Positions 50,973 through 61,055 of a stretch of 63,402 bases of DNA are shown in pieces. Location: assembly GCF_000236565.1 (NCBI RefSeq), contig NZ_AHAM01000122.1, forward strand, positions 1 to 63,402. The letters run 5' to 3'. Made by a program: the position numbers and the translations under genes. This stretch comes from Mesorhizobium alhagi CCNWXJ12-2 (GTDB lineage: Bacteria; Pseudomonadota; Alphaproteobacteria; Rhizobiales; Rhizobiaceae). Under the pieces are notes generated by a model that was given only the letters and a program-made list of their open reading frames with translations, was not told the origin of the DNA and did no database searches. Positions within the stretch are counted from its first letter, which is position 1, and each line of letters opens with the position of its first letter.

Positions 50973-51299
50973 TCAGGCTTTGCCTGCCCGCTTGCCGGCC
51001 TCAAAGGCCTTCCTCGCCCAGGGCGTCATCTCGTCGGCGCTGTCGGCCGCGCCGTCGGGCAGCGTCCAGTAGGGCATGGCGACAGATTTTCCGTGGCGCG
51101 AATGGACATAGGTCCATTGCTTCGCGCCTGCCGCCTCGTACTCCGGCGCGACCACCGCATCGCCTTTCAGCATCAGCTCGCCGCGCAGCTCCACGGCAAT
51201 GATGACGCCGTCGAAATAGATGCCCTTGCCGCCGAACATGCGGCGGATCGACACCGGCCCGAGGCCGGCAAACAGGTCGGATATCGCGTCGTGGTCCAT
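50973..51299 (-). CDS. TfoX/Sxy N-terminal domain protein
   Basis: 108 residues: GPVSIRRMFGGKGIYFDGVIIAV, LMLKGDAVVAPEYEAAGAKQW and SVAMPYWTLPDGA match the TfoX-N fold (PF04993). ATG 51299. Same family as 42843-43175 but different subgroup. Function unknown. Diverges from the GFA gene. Confidence 0.85.
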   Translation of the reverse strand: MDHDAISDLFAGLGPVSIRRMFGGKGIYFDGVIIAVELRGELMLKGDAVVAPEYEAAGAKQWTYVHSRHGKSVAMPYWTLPDGAADSADEMTPWARKAFEAGKRAGKA

Positions 51300-51390
51300 C
51301 GGCCGATTATGTCAGCAGTCCGGGCGGCTGTCATTGCGGTCGCCGCGACTGCTGCGTTATCCTGACAGCGTCGGATATCAGGAGCGAAAA

Positions 51391-51888
51391 ATGCCGATGC
51401 TGCTCAAGGGTTCCTGCCGCTGCGGCGCGATCCGCTTCCAGGTCGCCAGCCACACGCCCGTTCCTTTCATGCTGTGCTACTGCTCGATCTGCCGCAAGCA
51501 GCAGGGCGGCGGCGGATATGCGATCAATCTCGGGGCCGATTCGTCCACGCTCAAGGTCGAGGGCGAAGAACATCTCGGCCTCTACCGGGCGGAAATCGAG
51601 GATGACGAGCGCACGCATTGCGAGGTTTCGACCGGCGAGCGCCGCTTCTGCCGCGAATGCGGGTCGGCGCTATGGCTCTATGACCCGACCTGGCCGGAAC
51701 TGGTGCACCCGTTCGCCTCGGCGATCGACAGCGACCTGCCGAAGGCGCCGGAGCGCGTGCACATCATGCTGAAATACAAGGCGTCATGGGTGGAGCCGAA
51801 CACCCACGACGGCGACCAGACGTTTGATGTCTATCCGGAGGAGTCGATCGCCGACTGGCACAGGAAGCGCGGGCTCTGGGTGGATTGA
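51391..51888 (+). CDS. GFA-family zinc protein
   Basis: 165 residues: GSCRCGAIRFQV, CYCSICRKQQGGGGYAINLG and RRFCRECGSALWLYD carry the Zn ligands of the GFA fold. Larger than the GFA protein at 11466. ATG 51391 follows GGAGCG. Converges on sufA; activity unknown. Confidence 0.9.
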   Translation: MPMLLKGSCRCGAIRFQVASHTPVPFMLCYCSICRKQQGGGGYAINLGADSSTLKVEGEEHLGLYRAEIEDDERTHCEVSTGERRFCRECGSALWLYDPTWPELVHPFASAIDSDLPKAPERVHIMLKYKASWVEPNTHDGDQTFDVYPEESIADWHRKRGLWVD

Positions 51889-51901
51889 AATCTTGCCGTG
51901 A

Positions 51902-52285
51902 TCAGGCTGCCCCAGCCCTCGCCTCGGCGAGCTGCTTCAGATCGGCGGGCTTGAGCTCGACCGATTCGCCGCAGCCGCATGCTGAGCTCTGGTTGGGATT
52001 GGTGAAGGTGAAGCCGGTGCGCAGCGTCGTCGCCTCGAAATCCATCACCGTGCCGAACAGAAAGAGCGCTGCCTCCGGCGCGACATAGACATGCGCACCG
52101 TCGCGCTCGATGTGGTCGTCCTTCGGGTTGGGCTCGGTCACCAGGTCGACCGTATATTCCATGCCGGCGCAGCCGCCCTTCTTGATGCCCAGGCGAACGC
52201 CCCTGGCGTTCTCGCGCGTCGCCATGATCTCGTTCACGCGAGCGGCGGCCTTCTCGGTCATGCTGATGACGGCGAAGCGTCCCAT
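51902..52285 (-). CDS. sufA: SufA/IscA-type iron-sulfur carrier
   Basis: 127 residues of the A-type carrier family: three conserved Cys, one in GGCAGMEY and two in ACGCGES near the C-terminus. Accepts and hands on Fe-S clusters from SufBCD. Last gene of the suf cluster, after sufT, separated by the DUF1236 gene on the other strand. Start ATG 52285 with AAGGA upstream. Confidence 0.93.
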   Translation of the reverse strand: MGRFAVISMTEKAAARVNEIMATRENARGVRLGIKKGGCAGMEYTVDLVTEPNPKDDHIERDGAHVYVAPEAALFLFGTVMDFEATTLRTGFTFTNPNQSSACGCGESVELKPADLKQLAEARAGAA

Positions 52286-52458
52286 TTTTGTCCTTCTCCA
52301 TTCCACGCAGGTTCAAGGCCTGCGGAATGCTGTTTTCTATACCAATGTGGTGAAGATTCCCACCCCATGCAAGCCCGTGATCGGCCGTAACATACTTCAC
52401 ATGTGCGGAACAGTTTTGGCCGCTGGCGGTTAGGGCACCTCAAACCCAGGAGGTTGAT

Positions 52459-52764
52459 ATGATTTTCCGAAGCACAATTGCCGCCACGATCCTGCTCGCC
52501 GGAACCGCTTTCGCGGCGGCCCAGACTGTCGTGGTCTCGCCCGAACAGGAAACCGTGGTCCGCGAATACGTGAAGACCAACCCGGTCGTGGTCGATCGTC
52601 CGTCCAACTTTGAACTGGTAGTCGGCGCCATCATCCCCGACATCCTGAAGCCTGGCGAACTGGCCGAAAACACGCTGGAGCAAAGATATCAGTATGTCGT
52701 CATGGACGGCCGCACCGTCCTGATCGAACCGGAAACCCGCAGGGTCGTTCACATCATCGACTGA
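52459..52764 (+). CDS. DUF1236 family small exported protein
   Basis: 101 residues with a signal peptide (FAAA-QT). DUF1236 core: VVVSPEQETVVREYVKTNP and YQYVVMDGRTVLIEPETRRVVHII. Short periplasmic proteins of unknown function, common in rhizobia. Strong AGGAGG before ATG 52459. It is inserted, in the opposite orientation, between sufT and sufA. Confidence 0.85.
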   Translation: MIFRSTIAATILLAGTAFAAAQTVVVSPEQETVVREYVKTNPVVVDRPSNFELVVGAIIPDILKPGELAENTLEQRYQYVVMDGRTVLIEPETRRVVHIID

Positions 52765-52772
52765 ATGCGTAG

Positions 52773-52799
52773 GGGCGTCCCGACATAATCGGGGCGCCC
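52773..52799. terminator. Hairpin between convergent DUF1236 and sufT
   Basis: Stem GGGCGTCCCGA / TCGGGGCGCCC (one T-G pair) with loop CATAA. Its right arm touches the sufT stop. No T-run on either side; likely a two-way terminator. Confidence 0.5.
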
Positions 52800-53188
52800 T
52801 AATACCACCCGACCGCGACCTGCGCCTCTTCCGACATGCGGTCGGGAGTCCAGGGCGGGTCGAAGGTCATGTTGACCTCCACATCGGAAACGCCTTCGAC
52901 GGCGCTGACCGCGTTCTGCACCCAGCCCGGCATTTCGCCGGCGACCGGGCAGCCGGGCGCAGTCAGCGTCATGTCGATCTTGACCGAGCGATCGTCCTCG
53001 ATGTCGATCTTGTAGACCAGGCCGAGCTCATAGATGTCGGCGGGGATTTCCGGGTCGTAGACGGTCTTCAGCGCCGAGACGATGTCGTCGGTCAGCCGCG
53101 CCAGTTCCTCGGCGGGAATGGCCGCAGCAGGCGTAGCCGCTGCCGGCGAAGTCTGTTCTGTCGTAACCGTTGCGTCGTCCATGCTCAT
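52799..53188 (-). CDS. sufT: SufT, MIP18-type Fe-S assembly protein
   Basis: 129 residues: Ala/Pro-rich N-terminus, then the MIP18/DUF59 core IVSALKTVYDPEIPADIYELGLVYKI and TLTAPGCPVAGEMPG with the conserved Cys, ending with TFDPPWTPDRMSEEAQ. Assists Fe-S cluster maturation. ATG 53188 overlaps the sufS stop by one base (TGATG). Confidence 0.93.
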   Translation of the reverse strand: MSMDDATVTTEQTSPAAATPAAAIPAEELARLTDDIVSALKTVYDPEIPADIYELGLVYKIDIEDDRSVKIDMTLTAPGCPVAGEMPGWVQNAVSAVEGVSDVEVNMTFDPPWTPDRMSEEAQVAVGWY

Positions 53189-54429
53189 CACCCGAAAAAT
53201 TTCCGCGCCTTTTCAAGCGCTTCGGCCAGAACGTCGATTTCGGCCTTCGTATTGTACATGCCGAACGATGCCCTGCATGTGGAGGTCACGCCAAAGCGTT
53301 TCAACAGCGGCTGGGCGCAATGGGTTCCGGCCCGCACCGCAACGCCTTGCCTGTCGATCACCATCGCGACGTCGTGCGAATGGATGCCCTGCAGCTCGAA
53401 GGAGACGATCGCGCCCTTGCCCGGCGCGTCGCCGAAAATGCGCAGCGAATTGATCGAGCGCAGCCGCTCATGGGCGTATTTCTTCAGCTCCGCTTCGTGC
53501 GCGGCGATCCGCTCGCGGCCGATCTTCTCCATATATTCGAGCGCCGCGCCCAGCCCGATCGCCTGGACGATCGGCGGCGTGCCGGCCTCGAAGCGGTGCG
53601 GCGGGTCGTTGTAGGTGACCTCCTCTTCAGTCACCTCGAAGATCATCTCGCCGCCACCCTGGAACGGCCTCATCCGCTCCAGCATATCGCGCTTGCCGTA
53701 GAGCACGCCGATGCCGGACGGGCCATAGACCTTGTGGCCGGTGAATACGTAGAAATCGCAGTCGAGATCCTGCACGTCGACCGGCATGTGCACGGCCGCC
53801 TGGCTGCCGTCGACCAGCACCGGAATACCCCGGGCATGGGCAATCCGCACGATCTCCTTGATCGGCGTCACCGTGCCCAGCGCATTCGACATATGGGTGA
53901 TCGCGACCAGTTTTGTCCTATCCGTCAGGCGCTTCTCGAATTCCTCGATATGGAACACGCCGAGATCGTCGACCGGAACCCAGACCAGCTTGGCGCCCTG
54001 GCGTTCGCGGATGAAATGCCACGGAACGATGTTGGAATGATGCTCCATGATCGACAGCACGATCTCGTCGCCCTCGCCGATATTCGGCATGCCGAAACCG
54101 TAGGCGACGGCATTGATCGCCTCGGTGGTCGACTTGGTGAAGACGATCTCTTCCGTGCTGCCGGCGTTCAGGAAGCGGCGGACGCTTTCGCGAGCCTTTT
54201 CATAGGCATCGGTGGCGGCGTTCGACAAAAAATGCAGGCCGCGATGAACGTTGGCGTATTCGTTGGTGTAGGCGTGATTGATCGCATCGAGCACGGCCTG
54301 CGGCTTCTGAGCCGACGCGCCATTGTCGAGATAGACCAGCGGCTTGCCATAGACCTCGCGCGCAAGGATCGGAAAATCGCGGCGGATCGCCTCGACGTCG
54401 TAGGGTGCGTGTTCGACTTTCTGGTCCAT
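53188..54429 (-). CDS. sufS: SufS cysteine desulfurase
   Basis: 413 residues, group II. YLDNGASAQKP, PLP Lys in FTGHKVYGPSG, catalytic Cys in RAGTHCAQPLL. Removes sulfur from cysteine for the SufBCD scaffold. No sufE/sufU is seen nearby. A separate NifS-type desulfurase heads the operon (58415). Start ATG 54429; upstream is the long palindrome of 54453-54598. Confidence 0.96.
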   Translation of the reverse strand: MDQKVEHAPYDVEAIRRDFPILAREVYGKPLVYLDNGASAQKPQAVLDAINHAYTNEYANVHRGLHFLSNAATDAYEKARESVRRFLNAGSTEEIVFTKSTTEAINAVAYGFGMPNIGEGDEIVLSIMEHHSNIVPWHFIRERQGAKLVWVPVDDLGVFHIEEFEKRLTDRTKLVAITHMSNALGTVTPIKEIVRIAHARGIPVLVDGSQAAVHMPVDVQDLDCDFYVFTGHKVYGPSGIGVLYGKRDMLERMRPFQGGGEMIFEVTEEEVTYNDPPHRFEAGTPPIVQAIGLGAALEYMEKIGRERIAAHEAELKKYAHERLRSINSLRIFGDAPGKGAIVSFELQGIHSHDVAMVIDRQGVAVRAGTHCAQPLLKRFGVTSTCRASFGMYNTKAEIDVLAEALEKARKFFG

Positions 54430-54452
54430 ATCAGTTCCCAGCTTGCGCCGCA

Positions 54453-54598
54453 CTTCGTCCAACACCCCTCATCCGACTCGGCGCTTCGCGCCGATCCACC
54501 TTCTCCCACAAGGGGAGAAGGTCGAGTGCGTTCCCTTCTCCCCTTGTGGGAGAAGGTGGCCGAGCGCAGCGAGGTCGGATGAGGGGTGTTGGACGAAG
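54453..54598. repeat. 146-base nested palindrome between sufD and sufS
   Basis: Outer arms, 24 bases each, perfect: CTTCGTCCAACACCCCTCAT... (54453-54476) against its reverse complement (54575-54598). Inner arms, 26 bases, perfect: CCACCTTCTCCCACAAGGGG... (54496-54521) and 54534-54559. The CTTCTCCCACAAGGGGAGAAGG motif is a known-style dispersed rhizobial intergenic element. Transcribed within the suf operon, it would fold into a long stable hairpin. Confidence 0.9.
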
Positions 54599-54618
54599 CG
54601 CCAACGCCTCATCCGCTT

Positions 54619-55887
54619 TCACCCATGCGTCGCGAACCAGCCGTCCAACAGCGCTTCCAGCGCCTCCACGGTAGGCTCGTCTTCCAGTTCCTCGATCACC
54701 TCGGCCAGGAACGCCTTGACCAGCAGCCCGCGCGCCGTCTTCTCGTCGATGCCGCGCGCCATCAGGTAGAAAAGATGGTTGTGGTCGATCTCGGTGACGG
54801 TCGCGCCATGCCCGCACTGCACGTCGTCGGCGAAGATTTCCAGCTCCGGCTTGGTCGAGAACTCGCCATCGTCCGACAGAAGCAGCGTATTGCAGGCCAT
54901 CTTGGCGTCGGTCTTCTGCGCGTATTGCGCGACGTTGATGCGCCCTTGGAATACGCCCTTGGCCCGTCCGGTGACCACGTTGCGGATCACCTCGGTCGAG
55001 GTCGTATGCGGCACCGAATGGTCGAGCACCATGGTCACGTCTGTGTGGCTGTCGCCGGCCAAAAGGTTGACGCCGCGCAGCTTGAAGTCCGCGCCCTCGC
55101 CCTTGGCGTCGACCACGACCTCCTGCCGCACGAGCTTGCCGCCGGCGTTCATGATGAACAGCGTCAGCTTGGAATTCTTGCCGAGCTCCGCCTTGAACTG
55201 CGCGAAATGCGTCGCCGTCTCCGGCTGGTCCTGCACGATGATCCACAGTATCTCGGCGTCGTCGCCGAGCAGCAACTGGCTCACCGAGCTTGCGAGCGCC
55301 GCTCCGCTGCCCGTCTGGCGCTCAACGATCGTCGCCTTGGCGCCATTGCCGACCCGCACCGGCAGCCGCACATGCGTCTGCCCGCCGGCCTGCACGTTCT
55401 GCAGTTCCAATGGCGCTTCCAGTTCGCTGCCTTCGGCGATGTCGACGAAAAAGCCGTCGCCGACGAAGGCGATGTTCAGCGCGCCGATTGCATCGTCCGA
55501 GCCGTAGGTCTCCAGCGCCGGCGCGAAGCTGCCGTCCGCTAGCTTCTCGGCAAGCGGCTGGACGGTCACGCCGTCTATTGCAGCGGGTTTTTCCGAAGCA
55601 ACGCCGTTCAGCACGGACAGCACCGTCGAGCCTTCGATGAGCGGCGCAACCGCCTTGGCGTTCGCCGTCTCGTCATGCGGCGGCACGCTGGTCAGGAGCC
55701 GGCGCAGATCGGTGTAGTGCCAGGATTCGACGCGCTTCGTCGGCAGGCCGGCCTTGACTGCCTCGATCGCATTGTCGCGCTTGACCATCACCGCGCCGTC
55801 GCCCGGAAGAGCCGAAAGCCGCTCGCCGAACGCGTCGATGATCGCCGTTTCGGCGAGCGTGCGCTGGGGCGTGATTTGTAGGTTCAT
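54619..55887 (-). CDS. sufD: SufD, Fe-S scaffold component
   Basis: 422 residues. Beta-helix SufBD core with VESWHYTDLRRLL near the N-terminus, CNTLLLSDDGEFSTKPELEIFADDVQCGHGATVTEID and ARGIDEKTARGLLVKAFLAEVIEEL. Partners SufB and the ATPase SufC. ATG 55887 chosen; GTG 55896 is possible. Confidence 0.95.
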   Translation of the reverse strand: MNLQITPQRTLAETAIIDAFGERLSALPGDGAVMVKRDNAIEAVKAGLPTKRVESWHYTDLRRLLTSVPPHDETANAKAVAPLIEGSTVLSVLNGVASEKPAAIDGVTVQPLAEKLADGSFAPALETYGSDDAIGALNIAFVGDGFFVDIAEGSELEAPLELQNVQAGGQTHVRLPVRVGNGAKATIVERQTGSGAALASSVSQLLLGDDAEILWIIVQDQPETATHFAQFKAELGKNSKLTLFIMNAGGKLVRQEVVVDAKGEGADFKLRGVNLLAGDSHTDVTMVLDHSVPHTTSTEVIRNVVTGRAKGVFQGRINVAQYAQKTDAKMACNTLLLSDDGEFSTKPELEIFADDVQCGHGATVTEIDHNHLFYLMARGIDEKTARGLLVKAFLAEVIEELEDEPTVEALEALLDGWFATHG

Positions 55888-55896
55888 AACCGTCAC

Positions 55897-56652
55897 CTAT
55901 GCCGCCTCTTCGATGATCCCGGCATAGCCGTTCTCTTCCAGCTCGACCGCCAGCGACTTGTCGCCCGACTTGATGACCTGGCCGCGGTAGAGCACGTGAA
56001 CCGAGTCCGGCACGATGTATTCGAGCAGGCGCTGATAGTGGGTGATGACGACGATGGCGCGGTCGGGGGACCTCAGCGCATTGACGCCGTCGGCCACGAT
56101 CTTCAGCGCGTCGATGTCGAGGCCGGAATCGGTCTCGTCGAGCACGCAGAGCTTCGGCTCAAGCAGCTTCATCTGCAGGATCTCGGCGCGCTTCTTCTCG
56201 CCTCCGGAAAAGCCGACATTCAGCGGCCGCTTCAGCATCGCCATGTCCATGTTGAGCGAGCCGGCCGCTTCCTTCACCCGCTTCAGAAGCTCGGGGATCT
56301 TCAGCGGCTCCTCGTCGCGCGCCTTGCGCTGCGCGTTCATGGCAACCTTCAAAAATTCCATCGTCGCCACGCCCGGTATCTCCATCGGATACTGGAAGGC
56401 GAGGAAGATGCCCGCAGCGGCGCGTTCGGCCGGGTCCATTTCAAGGATCGACTCGCCGTTGTAGAGGATGTCGCCCTCGGTGACTTCGTAGTCCTCGCGG
56501 CCCGCCAGAATATAGGACAGCGTCGACTTGCCCGATCCGTTCGGGCCCATGATGGCGGCCACCTCGCCGGCCTTCACCGTCAGGTTCAGCCCGCGGATGA
56601 TCTCGGTGCCGTCTTCGACGATCCGGGCGTGCAAGTTCTTGATCTCAAGCAT
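55897..56652 (-). CDS. sufC: SufC ATPase
   Basis: 251 residues, ABC-type ATPase: Walker A GPNGSGKST, signature FSGGEKKRAEIL, Walker B LCVLDETDSGLD. Drives SufBCD scaffold conformational changes. Stop abuts the sufD start. Confidence 0.97.
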   Translation of the reverse strand: MLEIKNLHARIVEDGTEIIRGLNLTVKAGEVAAIMGPNGSGKSTLSYILAGREDYEVTEGDILYNGESILEMDPAERAAAGIFLAFQYPMEIPGVATMEFLKVAMNAQRKARDEEPLKIPELLKRVKEAAGSLNMDMAMLKRPLNVGFSGGEKKRAEILQMKLLEPKLCVLDETDSGLDIDALKIVADGVNALRSPDRAIVVITHYQRLLEYIVPDSVHVLYRGQVIKSGDKSLAVELEENGYAGIIEEAA

Positions 56653-56726
56653 TTTTTCTTCCGTTCAAACTGTCGCGCCCTACGGCGCCGTAGCGTCGTT
56701 CTGTCAATTCGAGGCGATTTCGATGG

Positions 56727-58244
<1,518 letters not shown>

Positions 58245-58414
58245 CAGCGTTCTCCATCCACGCCGGGGTCAAGGCCCGGCAGTTTTCAAACTATGGCGCC
58301 GCTGGGACGGCGTAAGTTCAATATAGTGTGTTCCTCCGGGCATTTCACCCGCCGGGACCGCAAACCAGCGTCCCGAAAACACACCGCTCATGGCCTTGCG
58401 GCCGTTTCCGCCGT

Positions 58415-59578
58415 TCAGGCGGCCTTGGTCCTGCCGGCGCGCCGCGCCAAAAGGTCGCTGAGCGCCGAGCCAAACCGTGCAATCTCGGCTTCCGTAGTCG
58501 CCTGCCCGATGGAAACGCGCAGCGCGCCTTCCGTATCGGCGTAGCCCATCGCTTTCAAGACATGGCTTGGCCCGACGCGCCCCGACGAACATGCGGAGCC
58601 GGCCGAAAGCGCCACTCCGGCGAGGTCGAAGGCGATCTGCGCCGTTTCGGCCTTGATGCCGGGAATGGCGAAGAACACCGTATTGGCCAGCCGCTCGGTG
58701 GTGCGCCCGAATATCTGCGCGTCGGGGGCGACGGTCAGAATCAAATCCTCGATGCCGTCGCGCATGGCGCGGACAGCCCCGATTCGTCCAGGATTCTCCG
58801 CTGCATGCCGCGCCGCGGCGCCGAAGCCCGCAATTCCCGGCAGATTCTCGGTGCCGGCGCGGTGGCCCTTTTCCTGGCCGCCTCCGGCAACCAGCGGCTT
58901 CGGCATCATCAGGTCCGACGCGCCGATGATCGCGCCGACCCCTTTCGGGCCGCCAATCTTGTGCGAGGACAGTATGAGGAAATCGGCGCAACCGGCCGTA
59001 ATATCAAGCGGAATGCGCCCCGCAGCCTGTACGGCGTCGAGCACCAGCACGCCGCCCGCCGCCTTCACCAGCGCCGCGATGCGGCCAAAAGGCTGCACCA
59101 CGCCGGTCTCGTTGTTCGCGGCATGCACGGCGACGAGCAGCAGGCCCTCATTCCTGTCGTGCCCATCCAGCGCGGCCTTCAATGCCGCCAGATCCATCAC
59201 GCCCCGCGCATCGACGCCGATCCGCGTCACGCGATCCGGGGCAAAACTCCCGCCCGCCAGCAAGCAGGGATGGTCGGCCTCGCAGACATAGAGCCGCGAC
59301 ATGCGAACCGCGCCACGCCCCATGCGCCAGTCCGGCGAAAGCAGCGTCGCCGCCGCTTCCGTGGCGCCGGAGGTGAAGACGACATGTTCGGCCTTGGCAT
59401 TAACCAGCGCGGCGACATCGCGGCGCGCCTCCTCGATAATCCTGCGGGTGGCGCGCCCCTCGCTGTGCACCGATGACGGATTGGCCGTGACGTCGAGCGC
59501 GGCAAGCATCGCCGCGCGCGCCTCAGGCAGCAGCGGAGCGCTTGCATTGTAGTCGAGATAGGCGCGTGGTGCGGCCAT
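58415..59578 (-). CDS. iscS: NifS/IscS-type cysteine desulfurase heading the suf operon
   Basis: 387 residues. YLDYNASAPLLPEARAAML, HAANNETGVVQP, PLP Lys in SSHKIGGPKG, catalytic Cys in SAGSACSSGR. Group I desulfurase; first gene of the operon iscS-sufB-sufC-sufD-sufS-sufT-sufA. Only 387 residues and shorter than classic IscS, as usual in rhizobia. ATG 59578 preferred over TTG 59587. Promoter region carries an Irr-like palindrome (59698-59714) and a second one (59631-59646). Confidence 0.93.
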   Translation of the reverse strand: MAAPRAYLDYNASAPLLPEARAAMLAALDVTANPSSVHSEGRATRRIIEEARRDVAALVNAKAEHVVFTSGATEAAATLLSPDWRMGRGAVRMSRLYVCEADHPCLLAGGSFAPDRVTRIGVDARGVMDLAALKAALDGHDRNEGLLLVAVHAANNETGVVQPFGRIAALVKAAGGVLVLDAVQAAGRIPLDITAGCADFLILSSHKIGGPKGVGAIIGASDLMMPKPLVAGGGQEKGHRAGTENLPGIAGFGAAARHAAENPGRIGAVRAMRDGIEDLILTVAPDAQIFGRTTERLANTVFFAIPGIKAETAQIAFDLAGVALSAGSACSSGRVGPSHVLKAMGYADTEGALRVSIGQATTEAEIARFGSALSDLLARRAGRTKAA

Positions 59579-59630
59579 TCCGCTCAATCTGTCCTGTCAG
59601 TCTGCATTCGGGCGTGGCCGGACGTTATTT

Positions 59631-59646
59631 CCTTGAAATTCCAAGG
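59631..59646. promoter_or_regulatory. Palindrome near the iscS start
   Basis: CCTTGAAATTCCAAGG, symmetric at 14 of 16 positions, 53 bases from the iscS ATG. Could bind an Rrf2-type (IscR/RirA) regulator, but the match to any consensus is not established. Confidence 0.4.
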
Positions 59647-59697
59647 CAAGCCGTCCTATTTACCCGCTTTGCCGAACGGGCGGCATCAGCCACCCAG

Positions 59698-59714
59698 TTT
59701 TGAACAATTCTAAA
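59698..59714. promoter_or_regulatory. Irr-box (ICE)-like palindrome upstream of iscS-suf
   Basis: TTTTGAACAATTCTAAA: 17 bases, one change from the TTTAGAA-N3-TTCTAAA iron control element bound by the heme-dependent iron regulator Irr in rhizobia. It lies 119 bases upstream of iscS and 91 bases before the divergent hydrolase. suf operons are known Irr and RirA targets in this order. Confidence 0.65.
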
Positions 59715-59804
59715 CTAGCTTCTAGAAAGACGCCTGTCGTGCGTCAAGGCCAGAGGAAGAATTGTTCCAGCCGGCAAGCGTTTTTGTAGGAACTGGAGTC
59801 ATTC

Positions 59805-60479
59805 ATGCCTGAGGTCATTTTTACCGGTCCGGCGGGTCGCCTGGAAGGCCGTTATCAGCCGTCGACCGAGAAAAACGCGCCGATCGCGATCGTGCTCCAC
59901 CCGCACCCGCAATTCGGCGGGACGATGAACAACAAGATCGTCTACGACCTCTTCTACATGTTCCAGAAGCGTAATTTCACCACGCTGCGCTTCAATTTCC
60001 GCGGCATCGGCCGAAGCCAGGGCGAATTCGACCACGGCACGGGCGAACTGTCGGATGCCGCCGCCGCACTCGACTGGATCCAGTCGCTGCATCCGGATTC
60101 GAAGACCTGCTGGGTTGCCGGCTATTCCTTCGGCGCGTGGATCGGCATGCAACTCCTGATGCGCCGACCCGAGATCGAAGGCTTCATCTCCGTCGCCCCG
60201 CAGCCCAATACCTATGACTTCTCCTTCCTGGCGCCCTGCCCTTCCTCCGGGCTGATCATCCATGGCGACGCCGACAAGGTCGCGCCGCCGAAAGATGTCC
60301 AGGCCCTGGTCGACAAATTGCACACGCAAAAGGGCATCACCATCACGCAAAAGACGCTGCCCGGCGCCAACCATTTCTTCACCAACGACACGGAGTTGCT
60401 GATCGAGGAATGCGCCGACTATCTCGACCGCCGTCTGGCTGGCGAATTGTCGGACCCGCGCCCGAAAAGACTGCGGTGA
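59805..60479 (+). CDS. Alpha/beta hydrolase
   Basis: 224 residues: IVLHPHPQFGGTMNNKIVYDLFYMF, FNFRGIGRSQGEFDHGTGEL, nucleophile Ser in VAGYSFGAWIG, Asp in HGDADKVAPP, His in GANHFFTND. Often adjacent to iscS-suf in alphaproteobacteria; a dienelactone-hydrolase-like family without an assigned substrate. ATG 59805 with GGAG upstream; divergent from iscS. Confidence 0.9.
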   Translation: MPEVIFTGPAGRLEGRYQPSTEKNAPIAIVLHPHPQFGGTMNNKIVYDLFYMFQKRNFTTLRFNFRGIGRSQGEFDHGTGELSDAAAALDWIQSLHPDSKTCWVAGYSFGAWIGMQLLMRRPEIEGFISVAPQPNTYDFSFLAPCPSSGLIIHGDADKVAPPKDVQALVDKLHTQKGITITQKTLPGANHFFTNDTELLIEECADYLDRRLAGELSDPRPKRLR

Positions 60480-60635
60480 TCTATAGGTTACTGCTACCAA
60501 AGCCCTCTCATAAGCTGTTCGATCTGCGCGCATCGCTTCGGTGGAAAGTCTAGCCTGTCACTCGACAGCCGACTTACTGCGTGGCAGCTTTTGCCTGTGA
60601 CCGAATCACAATCTCACATGAGGGGGATACCGCCC

Positions 60636-60983
60636 GTGAGCAAATTCGAAATCTACAAAGACAAAAAGGGTGAAACGCGCTTCCGCTACCGCGCCTCCAA
60701 TGGCGAGATCGTATTCAGTTCGGAAGGCTACAAGGCGAAAGCTTCGGCAACGAAGGCGATAGAATCGATCAAGAAGAACGCTGCGACGGCGACAGTCGAA
60801 GAAGCCGCCGCTCCCGCCAAGAAGGCGCCGGCAAAAGCCGCCAAGCCCGCGGCGGCAAAAGCCAAGGCTGCTCCCGCCAAGTCGATCGCGAAGAAGGTTG
60901 TCGCCAGGGCAGCGGCCGCAAAGCCTGCTGCGGCGAAAGCCAAACCGGCGGCGAAGGCAAAGCCCAAGGCTCCCGCCAAATAA
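60636..60983 (+). CDS. DUF1508 (YegP-like) protein with histone H1-like Lys/Ala tail
   Basis: 115 residues from GTG 60636 with GAGGGGG upstream. Residues 1-45: DUF1508 domain (FEIYKDKKGETRFRYRASNGEIVFSSEGYKAK). From ~60 the sequence is AAAPAKKAPAKAAKPAAAKAK-type low-complexity repeats to the end, like H1 tails. Suggests DNA or RNA binding or surface charge role. Function unknown. Confidence 0.8.
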   Translation: MSKFEIYKDKKGETRFRYRASNGEIVFSSEGYKAKASATKAIESIKKNAATATVEEAAAPAKKAPAKAAKPAAAKAKAAPAKSIAKKVVARAAAAKPAAAKAKPAAKAKPKAPAK

Positions 60984-61018
60984 ACGACGGGCGACCTGCT
61001 TCGCATTATCACCCATCC

Positions 61019-61047
61019 CTCCGGTCCGCCTTGGCGAACCGGAGTTT
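61019..61047 (+). terminator. Terminator after the DUF1508 gene
   Basis: CTCCGGT / ACCGGAG outer stem (61019-61025, 61038-61044) with an inner CGC/GCG helix and a TTT tail. Weak Rho-independent terminator on the plus strand, facing the convergent anmK gene. Confidence 0.55.
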
Positions 61048-61055
61048 CCTGCTGG

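Noticed and set aside
53170-54582. 470-codon plus-strand frame opposite sufS and the palindrome
   Set aside because: Antisense to sufS; extends into repeat DNA.
58269-58391. Possible 40-residue peptide between iscS and sufB on the minus strand
   Set aside because: Begins at ATG near 58391 but has no ribosome binding site and no conserved character; region more likely a promoter/leader.
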